Shown one piece after another: positions 17,821-27,456 of a stretch of DNA of 64,000 nucleotides. The stretch is from the NCBI GenBank assembly GCA_052117605.1, contig JBQKIT010000004.1; one strand, written 5' to 3'. This stretch comes from CAG-791 sp000431495 (lineage in GTDB: Bacteria > Bacillota > Clostridia > Lachnospirales > Lachnospiraceae). Each line of letters opens with the position of its first letter. Within the stretch, counting starts at the first letter, position 1. The notes below the pieces were generated by a model. That model searched no databases. It was not told where the DNA came from and saw only the letters and a program-made list of their open reading frames with translations. A program made the position numbers and the translations under genes.

Positions 17821-18510
17821 ATGTCAGAATTAGCCAATCAGTTTTTTAAAGCTTTTATTAAGAACAACCGCTGGCAGCTCTATGTGAAGGGACTGGGCAA
17901 TACTCTGGAGGTGACGCTTTTTGCGGCACTTCTGGGTCTTCTTCTGGGTACCGCTGCGTGCCTTCTGAATATGCAGCGGACGAAGGAGGGAAAGAGAACC
18001 CTTCTTTCCAGAATTGCCTATGTATACATTGATGTAATCCGCGGAACTCCGACGATGATCCAGCTCCTGATCATGTGGAACGTGATCATGGCGACCTCGA
18101 AGAACAAGGTCCTGGTTGCAGTGATGGCATTCGGAATCAACTCCGGCGCGTATGTTGCTGAGATTATTCGAGGCGGCATTCTGTCGGTGGATGACGGACA
18201 GATGGAGGCCGGGCGTTCTCTTGGACTCACCAAGATGCAGACCATGCTGGCAGTCATTCTGCCGCAGGCGTTCAAGAACTGCTTCCCGTCTCTTTTGAAT
18301 GAGTTCATCACTCTGCTGAAGGAGACGTCCATCGCAGGAGCCGTCGGACTTTCCGAGCTGACGCATGCTTCGGATCAGGTGTCGTCCGCAACCTACGAAT
18401 ACATGATGCCTCTCCTTGGAGCTGCAGCAATGTACTTTGTGGTTGTGAAAATCCTGTCCTTCTTCTTCGGAATTCTGGAGAAAAAGCTGCGCGCAAGTGA
18501 CAACCGGTGA
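17821..18510 (+). CDS. Amino-acid ABC transporter permease
   Basis: The product is 229 residues of the HisM/GlnP type with five or so membrane spans. It contains the N-terminal [20 protein letters not shown] and the cytoplasmic EAA-type loop [20 protein letters not shown] that contacts the ATPase. It pairs with the ATPase that starts 10 bp later. Forms the membrane channel, probably as a homodimer. Confidence 0.93.
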   Translation: MSELANQFFKAFIKNNRWQLYVKGLGNTLEVTLFAALLGLLLGTAACLLNMQRTKEGKRTLLSRIAYVYIDVIRGTPTMIQLLIMWNVIMATSKNKVLVAVMAFGINSGAYVAEIIRGGILSVDDGQMEAGRSLGLTKMQTMLAVILPQAFKNCFPSLLNEFITLLKETSIAGAVGLSELTHASDQVSSATYEYMMPLLGAAAMYFVVVKILSFFFGILEKKLRASDNR

Positions 18511-18520
18511 GGTGGATAAC

Positions 18521-19267
18521 ATGGCAGAAGAGAAGAATGCAATGATCCGGGTCAAGGATCTGAAGAAAGAATTCGGAGACAATCAGGTCCTCCGGGGAAT
18601 CAATTATGAAATTGAGAAGGGCCAGAAGATCGTTCTGGTCGGGCCTTCCGGCTGCGGAAAGTCTACCTTCCTCCGCTGCATGAACCTTCTGGAGGTTCCG
18701 ACGAGCGGAGAAGTCTGGCTGGATGATGTTCAGGTCAATGATCCGCATACGGATATCAACAAGGTCCGGCAGAAAATGGGAATGGTGTTTCAGCACTTTA
18801 ATCTGTTCCACAATCTGACCATCATGAACAACATCACACTGGCACCGGTGAAGCTGGGACTCCTTGGCAAGGAGGAGGCATCGGAGAAGGCGCTGCAGCT
18901 GCTTCGCCGCGTCAATCTGGAGGACAAGGCGGATGCTTATCCGCATTCTCTTTCCGGCGGTCAGCAGCAGAGAATTGCCATCTGCCGCGCACTGGCCATG
19001 AACCCTGAGGTGATGCTGTTTGATGAGCCGACCTCGGCACTGGATCCTGAGATGGTAGGCGAGGTTCTGCAGGTTATGACGGAGCTTGCGGAGTCCGGTA
19101 TGACGATGGTGGTCGTTACGCATGAGATGGCGTTTGCACGTCAGGTAGCGTCCAAGGTGATTTTTATTGACGAGGGAACCATCAAGGAAGAGAACACGCC
19201 GGAGGAATTCTTCGCACATCCGAAGAACCAGCGGCTTCAGGATTTCCTCTCGAAGGTGCTGCAATAA
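18521..19267 (+). CDS. Amino-acid ABC transporter ATP-binding protein
   Basis: The product is 248 residues of the polar amino-acid family. Walker A is GPSGCGKST, the signature is LSGGQQQR and Walker B is [12 protein letters not shown]. The ATG at 18521 has GAGGTG at proper spacing; an in-frame GTG at 18497 inside the permease gene is less likely. Its stop shares one base with the start of the aminotransferase gene (TAATG), so the two are translationally coupled. Confidence 0.95.
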   Translation: MAEEKNAMIRVKDLKKEFGDNQVLRGINYEIEKGQKIVLVGPSGCGKSTFLRCMNLLEVPTSGEVWLDDVQVNDPHTDINKVRQKMGMVFQHFNLFHNLTIMNNITLAPVKLGLLGKEEASEKALQLLRRVNLEDKADAYPHSLSGGQQQRIAICRALAMNPEVMLFDEPTSALDPEMVGEVLQVMTELAESGMTMVVVTHEMAFARQVASKVIFIDEGTIKEENTPEEFFAHPKNQRLQDFLSKVLQ

Positions 19268-20361
19268 TGAGCTGGGAAGAGAATGTACGGCGTGTATCGC
19301 CCTATGTGGCGGGGGAGCAGCCGAAGAATCCGAATATTATCAAGCTGAATACGAATGAGTGCCCGTATCCGCCGGCACCCGGAGTTGCGGACGCCGCCAG
19401 AAAGCTTGCGGAGGATTATGCGGCGATGCGGCTTTATCCGGATATGGATGCTGCGCCGCTTGTCCGGACACTTGCAAAGCGTTATCAGGTACAGCCGGAG
19501 CAGGTTTTTGTGGGAGTCGGATCGGACGATGTGCTGTCCATGTCGTTTCTCACGTTCTTTACAGCAGGAAAGAAGCTCCTGTTCCCGAACATCACATATT
19601 CCTTTTACGATGTCTGGGCGGACCTCTACCGGATTCCGTATACCATGGTTCCCCTTCGGGAGGACTTTACGATCGATCCGGAGAACTATATTCCGGACTC
19701 TCCTTCCTTTGCAGGAAAGGGCGAGGAGGTCGGCGGGATTATTTTTCCGAATCCCAATGCACCCACGGGAGTCGAGCTTCCTTTGGAGGAGATCGAACGC
19801 ATTGTCTCCGCAAACCGTGACAAGGTCGTCATTGTGGATGAGGCCTATGTTGATTTCGGAGCGTCCTCGGCGCTTCCTCTGATTGACAGATATGATAACC
19901 TTCTGGTTGTACAGACGTTTTCCAAGTCGAGAGCAATGGCGGGAGCCAGAATCGGATTTGCCATCGGAAACGAGAAACTGATTTCTTATCTGAAGGATGT
20001 GAAGTTTTCCTTCAATTCCTATACAATGAATCTGCAGACCATCCGGATGGGGACAGCTGCGGTGGAGGATGAGGCATATTTTCAGAGTCTGACCTCCAGA
20101 ATCATTGCAACGAGAGAGAAATTCAAAAGGGATCTGACGGAAATGGGATTTGTTTTCCCGGATTCCAGAGCAAACTTTGTGTTTGCAAAACATCCGGAGC
20201 ATTCCGGAGAGGAGCTGTTCCAAAAGCTCAGGAAGCGCGGCATCTATGTCCGCCACTGGAACAAGCCTTTGATCGGAGAGTATCTCCGCATTACCATCGG
20301 AACAGAAGAAGAAATGGCTGCGGTGACGCAGGCACTGAGGGAGATAGTAAATGCTGAATAA
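19267..20361 (+). CDS. HisC-like aminotransferase
   Basis: The product is 364 residues, a class II-type PLP aminotransferase most like histidinol-phosphate aminotransferase. IIKLNTNECPYPP and NAPTGVELP are the substrate and cofactor segments, VDEAYVDFG holds the pyridine-binding Asp, and VVQTFSKSRAMAGARIG the Schiff-base Lys. No other histidine-biosynthesis gene is near. It lies inside an amino-acid ABC operon, overlapping the ATPase stop, so it may transaminate the imported amino acid (aromatic or basic) instead of serving only histidine synthesis. The symbol hisC is therefore withheld. Confidence 0.85.
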   Translation: MSWEENVRRVSPYVAGEQPKNPNIIKLNTNECPYPPAPGVADAARKLAEDYAAMRLYPDMDAAPLVRTLAKRYQVQPEQVFVGVGSDDVLSMSFLTFFTAGKKLLFPNITYSFYDVWADLYRIPYTMVPLREDFTIDPENYIPDSPSFAGKGEEVGGIIFPNPNAPTGVELPLEEIERIVSANRDKVVIVDEAYVDFGASSALPLIDRYDNLLVVQTFSKSRAMAGARIGFAIGNEKLISYLKDVKFSFNSYTMNLQTIRMGTAAVEDEAYFQSLTSRIIATREKFKRDLTEMGFVFPDSRANFVFAKHPEHSGEELFQKLRKRGIYVRHWNKPLIGEYLRITIGTEEEMAAVTQALREIVNAE

Positions 20362-20842
20362 GTACTTTTATTGTTTTGTGATTTCCATGGTTCCGCTGAT
20401 TGAGCTGCGCGGAGCAATTCCGATTGCGCAGGCGTTCCATACAGCGGATCCTTCGTTCAACATGCTGGCGGCGTATATTATCATCGCAATCGGCAACATG
20501 ATTCCGGTTCCGATCATTTTCTTCTTCGCAAGAAGAGTGCTGGAATGGGGCGCAGACAAGAAGGTAATCGGCAAATTCTTCTCCTTCTGCCTGAACAAGG
20601 GACACAAGGGCGGAGAGAAGCTCAAGGCAACGGCAGGAAAAGGACTTTATATTGCGCTTCTTCTTTTTGTGGGAATTCCGCTTCCCGGAACGGGCGCATG
20701 GACCGGAACGCTGGCGGCATCCTTCCTGGATATGGATTTTAAGAAGAGTGTACTTGCGGTTCTTGGCGGCGTGGCACTTGCTGGCGTCATCATGGGCGTC
20801 TTAAGCTTTGCGGTTGCTTCGGGAGTCACGGCAATCGGATAA
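20351..20842 (+). CDS. Small multidrug-export-like membrane protein (COG2426)
   Basis: The product is 163 residues with four or so hydrophobic spans. PLIELRGAIPIAQAF and GIPLPGTGAWTGTLAA are hallmarks of the Sm_multidrug_ex family, whose transport role is inferred in the literature, not firmly shown. The start overlaps the aminotransferase by 11 bp, so it belongs to the same transcript, the last gene before a strong terminator. Confidence 0.82.
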   Translation: MLNKYFYCFVISMVPLIELRGAIPIAQAFHTADPSFNMLAAYIIIAIGNMIPVPIIFFFARRVLEWGADKKVIGKFFSFCLNKGHKGGEKLKATAGKGLYIALLLFVGIPLPGTGAWTGTLAASFLDMDFKKSVLAVLGGVALAGVIMGVLSFAVASGVTAIG

Positions 20843-20865
20843 CCGGTTATACAGAGTCAGGTCAG

Positions 20866-20895
20866 AGAGGGCGCAGAGGAATCTGCGCCTCTTTT
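20866..20895 (+). terminator. Rho-independent terminator of the ABC/aminotransferase operon
   Basis: AGAGG-GCGCAGA pairs with TCTGCGC-CTCT across a short GGAA loop, with TTTTT following. Confidence 0.9.
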
Positions 20896-20994
20896 TCCAT
20901 TCAGAGATCTGCGGTCATGGGCGGAAGAGTTGTTCCCTGGTCTGAAAGCAGAAACGAAGAATGGAAGGGAAAATGGGGAGGAAGGGAACAGCAG

Positions 20995-22920
20995 ATGAGA
21001 GATGGATTTTTCAAGGCGGCAGCGGTAGTGCCTGCCATGACGATTGCGGACCCGGAGTCGAATGCAAAGGAAATGATCCGGTGCCTTCGGGAGGCCGCAG
21101 AAAACGGGGCGAAGCTGATTGCATTTCCGGAGCTTGCTGTGACAGGCTATACGGGAAATGACCTCTTTCTGCAGGATATGCTGCTTCGCGGTGCGGAGGA
21201 TGCGCTGCGCGTCATCCGGGACGCAACGACGGGCCTGGATGCGCTGGTCTTTGCCGGCTTTCCGCTGGAGTGGAAGGGGAAGCTTTATAACACGGCGGCA
21301 GTTCTGCAGAACGGAAGGATTCTTGCGTTTATTCCCAAGAGATGTCTCCCGGACTATGCGGAGTTTTATGAACCGAGGCAGTTCACACCGGGGCCTGTTT
21401 CTGCACAGGAGATCCTTTTTGACGGAGCAGAGGTTCCGTTTGGCAGCCATATCCTTCTGGAGGTGGATGCGGTTCGTGACCTTCGCATTGCGTGCGAGAT
21501 CTGCGAGGATGCCTGGGCGGTCCATGCACCGCACATTGAGCACGCGGTCGCCGGCGCGAATCTGATGGTCAATCTGTCGGCATCCAACGAGACCGTGGGA
21601 AAGGATGCCTACCGGACACAGCTATTCTCGTCGGTTTCGGCAAGAACCCTTTCGGATTACATCTATGTAAGCTCGGGAGACGGGGAATCTACGCAGGACC
21701 TTGTATTCGGCGGCCGTGTCATGATGCTGGAGAACGGCTCACTTCTTGCGGAGAGGAAAATTTTTGACAATGCCTACGGAGAGACCAAGATCGTCTATGC
21801 AGATTTTGATGTGCAGAGAATGAATTACGAGCGGAGACGGATGACCTCCTTTCAGGTGCAGGAGAGCGGATATCTCCGGATTCCGGTGCACATGGAGGAA
21901 CAGGAATGCGAGCTGACGCGTGTGTTTGATCCGCATCCCTTTGTGCCGGCAGATGCGACGGGAAGGCTGAAGCGCTGCGAGGATATCCTGAACATCCAGT
22001 CGAGAGGACTGGCAAGGCGGCTTCATCACATTCACTGTCCTTTTGCTGTGATCGGCGTTTCCGGCGGTCTGGATTCCACGCTGGCACTTCTTGTGACTGC
22101 GAGGGCTTTTGATCTTCTGGGGCTTCCGCGGGAAAATATCCTGGCGGTGACAATGCCGTGCTTTGGCACAACGGATCGGACCTATCACAATGCACTGACG
22201 CTGGCAAAGACGCTGGGTGCCTCCTTGAAGGAGGTGCGCATCGCCGCATCGGTGACGCAGCATTTCAAGGACATCGATCAGGATCCGGAGATCCATGATG
22301 TGACCTATGAAAACGGACAGGCAAGGGAACGGACGCAGGTTCTGATGGATCTTGCCAATCAGAGAAACGGAATTGTCATCGGAACCGGTGATCTGTCCGA
22401 GCTGGCGCTTGGCTGGGCAACCTATAACGGAGATCACATGTCGATGTATGGCGTCAATGCCGGTGTTCCGAAGACGCTGGTATCTCATCTGGTTCGCTGC
22501 TGCGCGGAGGCAGCCGGAGAAAAGGAGCCGGCACTCGCCGCCTGCCTTCTGGATGTGCTGGATACTCCGGTGAGCCCGGAGCTTCTTCCCCCGACCGAGG
22601 ACGGGAAGATCTCACAGAAGACGGAGGACCTGGTCGGTCCGTACGAGCTTCATGATTATTTCCTCTATTACATGCTCCGCTGCGGCTATCGTCCGAGGAA
22701 GATCTTCCGGATTGCGCAGCAGTCCTTTGCGGGTATCTACGACAGCGAGACGATTCTTAGGTGGGAGAAAAACTTCATGCGCAGGTTCTTTTCCCAGCAG
22801 TTCAAGCGCTCCTGTCTTCCGGATGGCCCGAAGGTTGGTTCGGTTGCGGTTTCGCCCCGCGGAGATCTGCGGATGCCAAGCGATGCCTGTGCAGAGCTCT
22901 GGAAGAACGATCTGCCGTAA
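20995..22920 (+). CDS. nadE: Glutamine-dependent NAD+ synthase
   Basis: The product is 641 residues, the long form. The N-terminal nitrilase-type glutaminase has the catalytic Glu in FPELAVTGY, Lys in FIPKRCLPDYAEFYE and Cys in ACEICEDAW. The C-terminal synthetase has the pyrophosphatase loop VSGGLDSTLAL. It amidates deamido-NAD+ with ammonia channelled from glutamine. The ATG at 20995 has GGGGAGGAAGG upstream; an earlier in-frame ATG at 20917 lacks support. Confidence 0.95.
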   Translation: MRDGFFKAAAVVPAMTIADPESNAKEMIRCLREAAENGAKLIAFPELAVTGYTGNDLFLQDMLLRGAEDALRVIRDATTGLDALVFAGFPLEWKGKLYNTAAVLQNGRILAFIPKRCLPDYAEFYEPRQFTPGPVSAQEILFDGAEVPFGSHILLEVDAVRDLRIACEICEDAWAVHAPHIEHAVAGANLMVNLSASNETVGKDAYRTQLFSSVSARTLSDYIYVSSGDGESTQDLVFGGRVMMLENGSLLAERKIFDNAYGETKIVYADFDVQRMNYERRRMTSFQVQESGYLRIPVHMEEQECELTRVFDPHPFVPADATGRLKRCEDILNIQSRGLARRLHHIHCPFAVIGVSGGLDSTLALLVTARAFDLLGLPRENILAVTMPCFGTTDRTYHNALTLAKTLGASLKEVRIAASVTQHFKDIDQDPEIHDVTYENGQARERTQVLMDLANQRNGIVIGTGDLSELALGWATYNGDHMSMYGVNAGVPKTLVSHLVRCCAEAAGEKEPALAACLLDVLDTPVSPELLPPTEDGKISQKTEDLVGPYELHDYFLYYMLRCGYRPRKIFRIAQQSFAGIYDSETILRWEKNFMRRFFSQQFKRSCLPDGPKVGSVAVSPRGDLRMPSDACAELWKNDLP

Positions 22921-22961
22921 CCTTGGACGGAATCCTGCAATCACAGGGAAGGAGAAGAACA

Positions 22962-23876
22962 ATGCTGCTTCATTTTACGAAGATGGAAGGCTGCGGAAAT
23001 GACTACATCTATGTGAATGGATTTACGGAAAAGCTTCCGCAGGAGAGAAAACCGGAGCTTGTGAAAAAGCTCTCGAGACTGCATTTCGGAATCGGCGGCG
23101 ACGGAGTGATCTTTATCAATCCGTCGGAAAAGGCGGATTTTGAAATGGAAATGTACAACAAGGACGGGTCAAGAGGCCGCATGTGCGGGAACGGAATTCG
23201 CTGTGTCGGCAAGTATGTCTATGATCACGGAATGACGAACGGGAAAACGGAAATTACCGTGGAGAGCTTCGGAGAAGTGAAGAAGCTGGAGCTTTCCTGC
23301 AGGGACGGAAAGATGTTGACTGCAAGAGTCAATATGGGACGGCCGGTTCTGGAGGCTGCGAAAATCCCTGTTTTGTCTGAAAAAAGTCCCGTGATCGATG
23401 AGCCGATCGAAGCAGCAGGCAGGACCTGGAGAATGACCTGCGTCTCGATGGGAAATCCGCACGATGTGATCTTTGTGGAGGATAAGGATCTGAAGGCCCG
23501 CGGTCTTCGGGATGAAAACGGCGAGCTTCTTGCCGACGGAGACATAAGAAATCTCGACCTTGAGAAAATCGGACCGCAGTTCGAATATCATCCCTGCTTC
23601 CCGGAGCGGACGAACACCGAATTTGTTCAGGTTATGGACCGCGGTCATGTTAACATGCGTGTCTGGGAGCGCGGAAGCGGTGAGACCCTTGCCTGCGGGA
23701 CGGGATGCTGTGCGACCGTAGTCGCCTGTGTCCTGAACGGGAAAACCGACCGGAAGGTGGAGGTAAATCTTCTCGGAGGGAAGCTTCTCATCGAGTGGGA
23801 TGAGGTAACAGATGATATCTATATGACAGGTCCTGCGGAAACGGTATTTGACGGAACCGTGGAGATTTCTTTATAA
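22962..23876 (+). CDS. dapF: Diaminopimelate epimerase
   Basis: The product is 304 residues. It interconverts LL- and meso-diaminopimelate for lysine and peptidoglycan. The two active-site cysteines are in NGIRCVGKYVYD and LACGTGCCATVVA, and MEGCGNDYIYV is the typical start. AAGGAG supports the ATG at 22962. dapL lies just downstream, so the pair completes the DapL route. The last codons form half of a perfect 34-bp palindrome. Confidence 0.96.
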   Translation: MLLHFTKMEGCGNDYIYVNGFTEKLPQERKPELVKKLSRLHFGIGGDGVIFINPSEKADFEMEMYNKDGSRGRMCGNGIRCVGKYVYDHGMTNGKTEITVESFGEVKKLELSCRDGKMLTARVNMGRPVLEAAKIPVLSEKSPVIDEPIEAAGRTWRMTCVSMGNPHDVIFVEDKDLKARGLRDENGELLADGDIRNLDLEKIGPQFEYHPCFPERTNTEFVQVMDRGHVNMRVWERGSGETLACGTGCCATVVACVLNGKTDRKVEVNLLGGKLLIEWDEVTDDIYMTGPAETVFDGTVEISL

Positions 23877-23900
23877 CAGAGATATCTCTGTTATAAAGAA
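23867..23900. repeat. 34-bp perfect palindrome across the dapF stop codon
   Basis: Arms TTCTTTATAACAGAGAT (23867-23883) and ATCTCTGTTATAAAGAA (23884-23900) are exact reverse complements with no spacer. The left arm includes the final codons and TAA of dapF. There is no T-tract, so it is not a classical terminator. Possible roles are an mRNA 3' hairpin or a protein-binding site between dapF and dapL. Confidence 0.85.
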
Positions 23901-23968
23901 TATCCGGCGAACAGGCATGGACAAGGAAAGCGCGCAGGCAGGATTACAGACAAGGAAGGAGTTTTGAT

Positions 23969-25216
23969 ATGTTTGAAGCAAACAGCGATAATCTGAAATT
24001 ACCGGGAAGCTATCTGTTCAGCACCGTGGCGAAGAAGACCAGGGCTTACCAGAACGAGCATCCGGATGCCCAGCTGATCCGCATGGGAATCGGCGATGTC
24101 ACACAGCCTCTTCCGCCGGCGGTGATTGAGGCTCTGCACAAGGCAGTGGACGAGCAGGCAAGCGGAGCAACCTTCCGCGGCTATGCACCGGATCTTGGCT
24201 ATGACTTCCTTCGCGCAGCCATCGCGGAGAACGATTACCGCGCACGCGGCTGCGACATTGCAGACGATGAGATTTTTGTCTCCGATGGTGCAAAATCGGA
24301 TTCCGGAAATATTCAGGAGATTTTTGAAAAGGACAACGTGATCGCTGTCTGCGATCCGGTCTATCCGGTCTATGTGGACAGCAATGTCATGGCGGGAAGA
24401 ACCGGTGAATATGACGCTGCGACCGGCCGCTGGAGCAATGTGATTTACATGCCCTGCACCGAGGAGAACGGCTTTGCACCGGATCTGCCCGGAACCGGAA
24501 AGACGAAGGAGGTCTCCGGAGACCGCAGGCCGGATCTTATTTATATCTGCTCTCCGAACAATCCGACCGGTGCAGCACTGACCAAGGTACAGCTGCAGAA
24601 ATGGGTGGACTATGCAAATGCAAACGGAGCGGTGATTATTTTCGACTCCGCATACGAATCCTACATCACAGAGGAAGATGTCCCGCACACCATTTACGAG
24701 TGCGAGGGGGCAAGAACCTGCGCCATTGAAATTCGTTCCTTCTCCAAGAATGCCGGCTTTACAGGACTTCGCCTCGGCGCGACCATCATTCCGAAGGATC
24801 TGAAGGATCACAACGGAAATGCGCTGTACGGACTCTGGGCACGCCGCCACGGAACGAAGTACAACGGAGCACCCTATATTGTGCAGAGAGCAGGTGAGGC
24901 CATTTATTCCGATGCCGGAAAGGCACAGGTGAAGGAGATGGTAAACCGCTACATGAGCAATGCAAGATTTATCAAGGAGAGCCTGCAGTCCATGGGCTAT
25001 ACGGCATACGGCGGTGTCAATTCCCCTTATATCTGGCTGAAGACACCGGATCAGATGACCAGCTGGGAATTCTTCGATTATCTTCTCGACAAGGCGAATG
25101 TGATCGGCACGCCCGGATCGGGCTTTGGCCCCTCCGGAGAGCATTTCTTCCGGCTTACGAGCTTCGGCACGGTGGAGAATTCCAGAATTGCAATGGACCG
25201 GATCCGCGCGCTGTGA
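23969..25216 (+). CDS. dapL: LL-diaminopimelate aminotransferase
   Basis: The product is 415 residues. It converts tetrahydrodipicolinate directly to LL-DAP with glutamate as donor, bypassing the acylated route. Typical DapL segments are RMGIGDVTQPLPPAVI, FVSDGAKSDSGNIQE and IFDSAYESYI, and the Schiff-base Lys is in SFSKNAGFTGLRLG. AAGGAGTTTTGAT precedes the ATG. It follows dapF by 92 bp. Confidence 0.95.
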   Translation: MFEANSDNLKLPGSYLFSTVAKKTRAYQNEHPDAQLIRMGIGDVTQPLPPAVIEALHKAVDEQASGATFRGYAPDLGYDFLRAAIAENDYRARGCDIADDEIFVSDGAKSDSGNIQEIFEKDNVIAVCDPVYPVYVDSNVMAGRTGEYDAATGRWSNVIYMPCTEENGFAPDLPGTGKTKEVSGDRRPDLIYICSPNNPTGAALTKVQLQKWVDYANANGAVIIFDSAYESYITEEDVPHTIYECEGARTCAIEIRSFSKNAGFTGLRLGATIIPKDLKDHNGNALYGLWARRHGTKYNGAPYIVQRAGEAIYSDAGKAQVKEMVNRYMSNARFIKESLQSMGYTAYGGVNSPYIWLKTPDQMTSWEFFDYLLDKANVIGTPGSGFGPSGEHFFRLTSFGTVENSRIAMDRIRAL

Positions 25217-25268
25217 TAAACTATATCGGTGAATCATTTACTTTGTAAGCTTTGGAGGAAGTTAAGCA

Positions 25269-25775
25269 ATGGCATTACTGCAGGAATGGCGCGCAAAGGC
25301 GTACAATGAAAAGGCAAATAAGGGTGATCTCCAGAGACTCTGGTCGGATTACTTTATGAAGGAGAAGGAGATCTACGAGCAGCTGCTGAAGACCCCGGAT
25401 GAGGAAGTCAGAGGAACCGTGAAGGAGCTTGCAGAGAAATATAACATTTCTCTGGAGTACATGGTTGGATTCCTGGATGGAATCAATGATTCCCTGAAGA
25501 TCGAGAATCCCATTGAGACCATGGAAGAGGACACCGAGGTCAGCCTTGCATTCGACAAGGAGAAGCTGTACAAGAACATGGTTGCCGCTGAGGCCGACTG
25601 GCTCTATCAGCTTCCGGAATGGAACGAGATCTTCTCCGAGGAGAAGCAGAAGGAGCTCTATCTTGAGCAGAAGAAGTCCGGCACCATCGTAAAGGGACAG
25701 AAGATTTATCCGAACGATCCCTGCCCGTGCGGCTCCGGCAAGAAGTACAAGAAGTGCCACGGAAAGAATAAGTAA
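25269..25775 (+). CDS. SEC-C metal-binding motif protein
   Basis: The product is 168 residues: a helical, highly charged N-terminal domain (about 1-140) and a C-terminal SEC-C zinc motif ([17 protein letters not shown]) like the one at the end of SecA. Free-standing proteins of this type occur widely in Lachnospiraceae; the role is unknown, perhaps ribosome or SecYEG contact. GGAGG supports the start. Confidence 0.85.
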   Translation: MALLQEWRAKAYNEKANKGDLQRLWSDYFMKEKEIYEQLLKTPDEEVRGTVKELAEKYNISLEYMVGFLDGINDSLKIENPIETMEEDTEVSLAFDKEKLYKNMVAAEADWLYQLPEWNEIFSEEKQKELYLEQKKSGTIVKGQKIYPNDPCPCGSGKKYKKCHGKNK

Positions 25776-25805
25776 AATTCGTTCCGGATCAAATTATACA
25801 CATCA

Positions 25806-25838
25806 AAACAGGGTACGGTTCAGCGCCGTACCCTGTTT
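25806..25838. terminator. Bidirectional terminator
   Basis: A 13-bp perfect stem (AAACAGGGTACGG against its complement, 7-base loop) lies between convergent genes. The A-rich 5' side and T-rich 3' side allow it to work on both strands. Confidence 0.85.
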
Positions 25839-25902
25839 ATTTAGTTGCTTATTTAGCTTCCTTTATTCCGGCCGAATTTCTGTGGGCGTTCCCTGATCAG
25901 AA

Positions 25903-26691
25903 TCAGAACGCGGTATCGGAGGCTCCCTCATCGGTGCGTCCCATAAAGTGATCGCGGATGGCAATGTACATTTCTGCAGATGCCGTTGCCTGATATGGCT
26001 TTACATAGAAGATGCCAAGAAGACCGAACGTGAAGACATTCAGAATATGCCATCCGATAAAGGAAAGATCCAAACAGAATGCATGCCATTTGTTGCCGTC
26101 CATCATCTCGCGGGAGAGACGAAAGGCCTCTTTGTTGTCCATGGCGGGTTCTTCTGCAAGAATGTAAGGAACCAGCATATAGGAATAGCCCTTGATGATT
26201 CCCGGAATTATGAAAAGCAGTGACCACAGGATGATATACAGGTCCCGCAGGAACAGCGTCTTCACGACATTCAGATATCCGTTGTTGAAGCTGTGGAAGA
26301 TTTCCCCGATTCTCGTGCTGCCAGGTTCCTCGTGATTGATGATAAAGAATCTCTGGCAGCCGCTTTCGATCGGATTCATCAGGAAAATATGAATGGCAAT
26401 TCCTGCCAGAGCGGCAACGACGATGACAGCGCCCAGAAGACACATAAGCCAGGTCGCAATCAGCGGGAACTGGAAATCCCAGTGATAGCTGAGGGGACCG
26501 TTTCCTGCATAGAACTGCCAGGAGGATGCTCCCTGATTGTTGATCTGTGCCTGCGCGCCGTAGGCTGCGCCTGCATTTCCTGCACCTGCACCGGTCACAA
26601 CAGCGAGAATGAGTGCAACCAGAACACTTTTCCAGTAAGAAAGGCTCAGCTTCGCGCGGGCCGATTGTTTTACCTCATATATATTCCACAT
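25903..26691 (-). CDS. DUF975 family membrane protein
   Basis: The product is 262 residues with about five hydrophobic spans. The family signs are the start WNIYEVKQSARAKLS, the middle FLRDLYIILWSLLFIIPGII and SYMLVPYILAE, and the later EAFRLSREMM. Function unknown. AAGGAGGT precedes the ATG at perfect spacing. It is divergent from the VanZ-like gene, with a 207-bp AT-rich intergenic region holding both promoters. Confidence 0.85.
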   Translation of the reverse strand: MWNIYEVKQSARAKLSLSYWKSVLVALILAVVTGAGAGNAGAAYGAQAQINNQGASSWQFYAGNGPLSYHWDFQFPLIATWLMCLLGAVIVVAALAGIAIHIFLMNPIESGCQRFFIINHEEPGSTRIGEIFHSFNNGYLNVVKTLFLRDLYIILWSLLFIIPGIIKGYSYMLVPYILAEEPAMDNKEAFRLSREMMDGNKWHAFCLDLSFIGWHILNVFTFGLLGIFYVKPYQATASAEMYIAIRDHFMGRTDEGASDTAF

Positions 26692-26855
26692 CGTTTGGTA
26701 CCTCCTTGAAAACTAATGAGTCAGAAGCCTTATGAAATATGATTACAACACATAAATTATAACACATGACATACCGGCAATGATTTCCAGAGCGCCTCCG
26801 CCCGCGTACATATTTTGTTAAAAAAAAGGTAACAGCAAGGTCATGGCGGTGCAAA

Positions 26856-26892
26856 TCCCTCCCGTTACACTGAAAAGAAAAAACGGGAGGGA
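26856..26892 (+). promoter_or_regulatory. Hairpin that sequesters the VanZ-like gene's Shine-Dalgarno
   Basis: TCCCTCCCGTT (26856-26866) is perfectly complementary to AACGGGAGGGA (26882-26892), leaving a 15-base A-rich loop. The right arm contains the GGGAGGGA ribosome site of the gene that starts at 26899. In RNA the 11-bp stem would block initiation until opened. Confidence 0.75.
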
Positions 26893-26898
26893 AGACGT

Positions 26899-27456
26899 AT
26901 GTATACAAAATGGGAACAAATTCGAAAAAGAGTTTTTCTGGTATCGGTTATTCTGACAGCTGCCATGCTTGTCGGCGTATCCTATCTGACGTCTCAGAGT
27001 GCAGCGGCAACCCTTTCGACGCAGGCGAGAGCAGTGGAGCTGTTTCCGTTTGCCTTTCGCAAGCATTATCACAATCCTCTGTGGCTTCATCTGGAGCTGA
27101 ACAGTCCCAGGCGCCTGGCACATGTCTATGAATTCGGGTTTTTTGGTCTTTTTGCAGCCTTGATGATGCTGACGGTACCGTGTCCCGCAAAAAAGACAGG
27201 ATATTCCTCCGGAACCCGGGTCAGCATCCGCCTTGGAATTGCTGTCGCATTGTGTGCAGCTGTGAGCGTTCTGGATCAGGTGCATAAAATTTTTGTTGAG
27301 TATCGTCATTTTGACCTGCTGGATCTTCGGCTGGATGCGATCGGTTATGTGGGTGCCGTGCTCGTCGTAACGATTGTGTATCTTGCGTTCTGCCGGAAGA
27401 TTAGTTCGCAGGAGAAGCTGCCGAAGGAGAAAATGCCGCAGGAGCAATGGACATAG
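26899..27456 (+). CDS. VanZ-like membrane protein
   Basis: The product is 185 residues with four predicted spans. The C-terminal part SVLDQVHKIFVEYRHFDLLD followed by LDAIGYVGAVL matches the VanZ pattern (acidic-Gln-His segment, then a conserved Asp before the last span). VanZ-like proteins are linked to teicoplanin tolerance and to surface adhesion in some Firmicutes, but most have no known function. The GGGAGGG ribosome site lies inside a hairpin. Confidence 0.8.
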   Translation: MYTKWEQIRKRVFLVSVILTAAMLVGVSYLTSQSAAATLSTQARAVELFPFAFRKHYHNPLWLHLELNSPRRLAHVYEFGFFGLFAALMMLTVPCPAKKTGYSSGTRVSIRLGIAVALCAAVSVLDQVHKIFVEYRHFDLLDLRLDAIGYVGAVLVVTIVYLAFCRKISSQEKLPKEKMPQEQWT

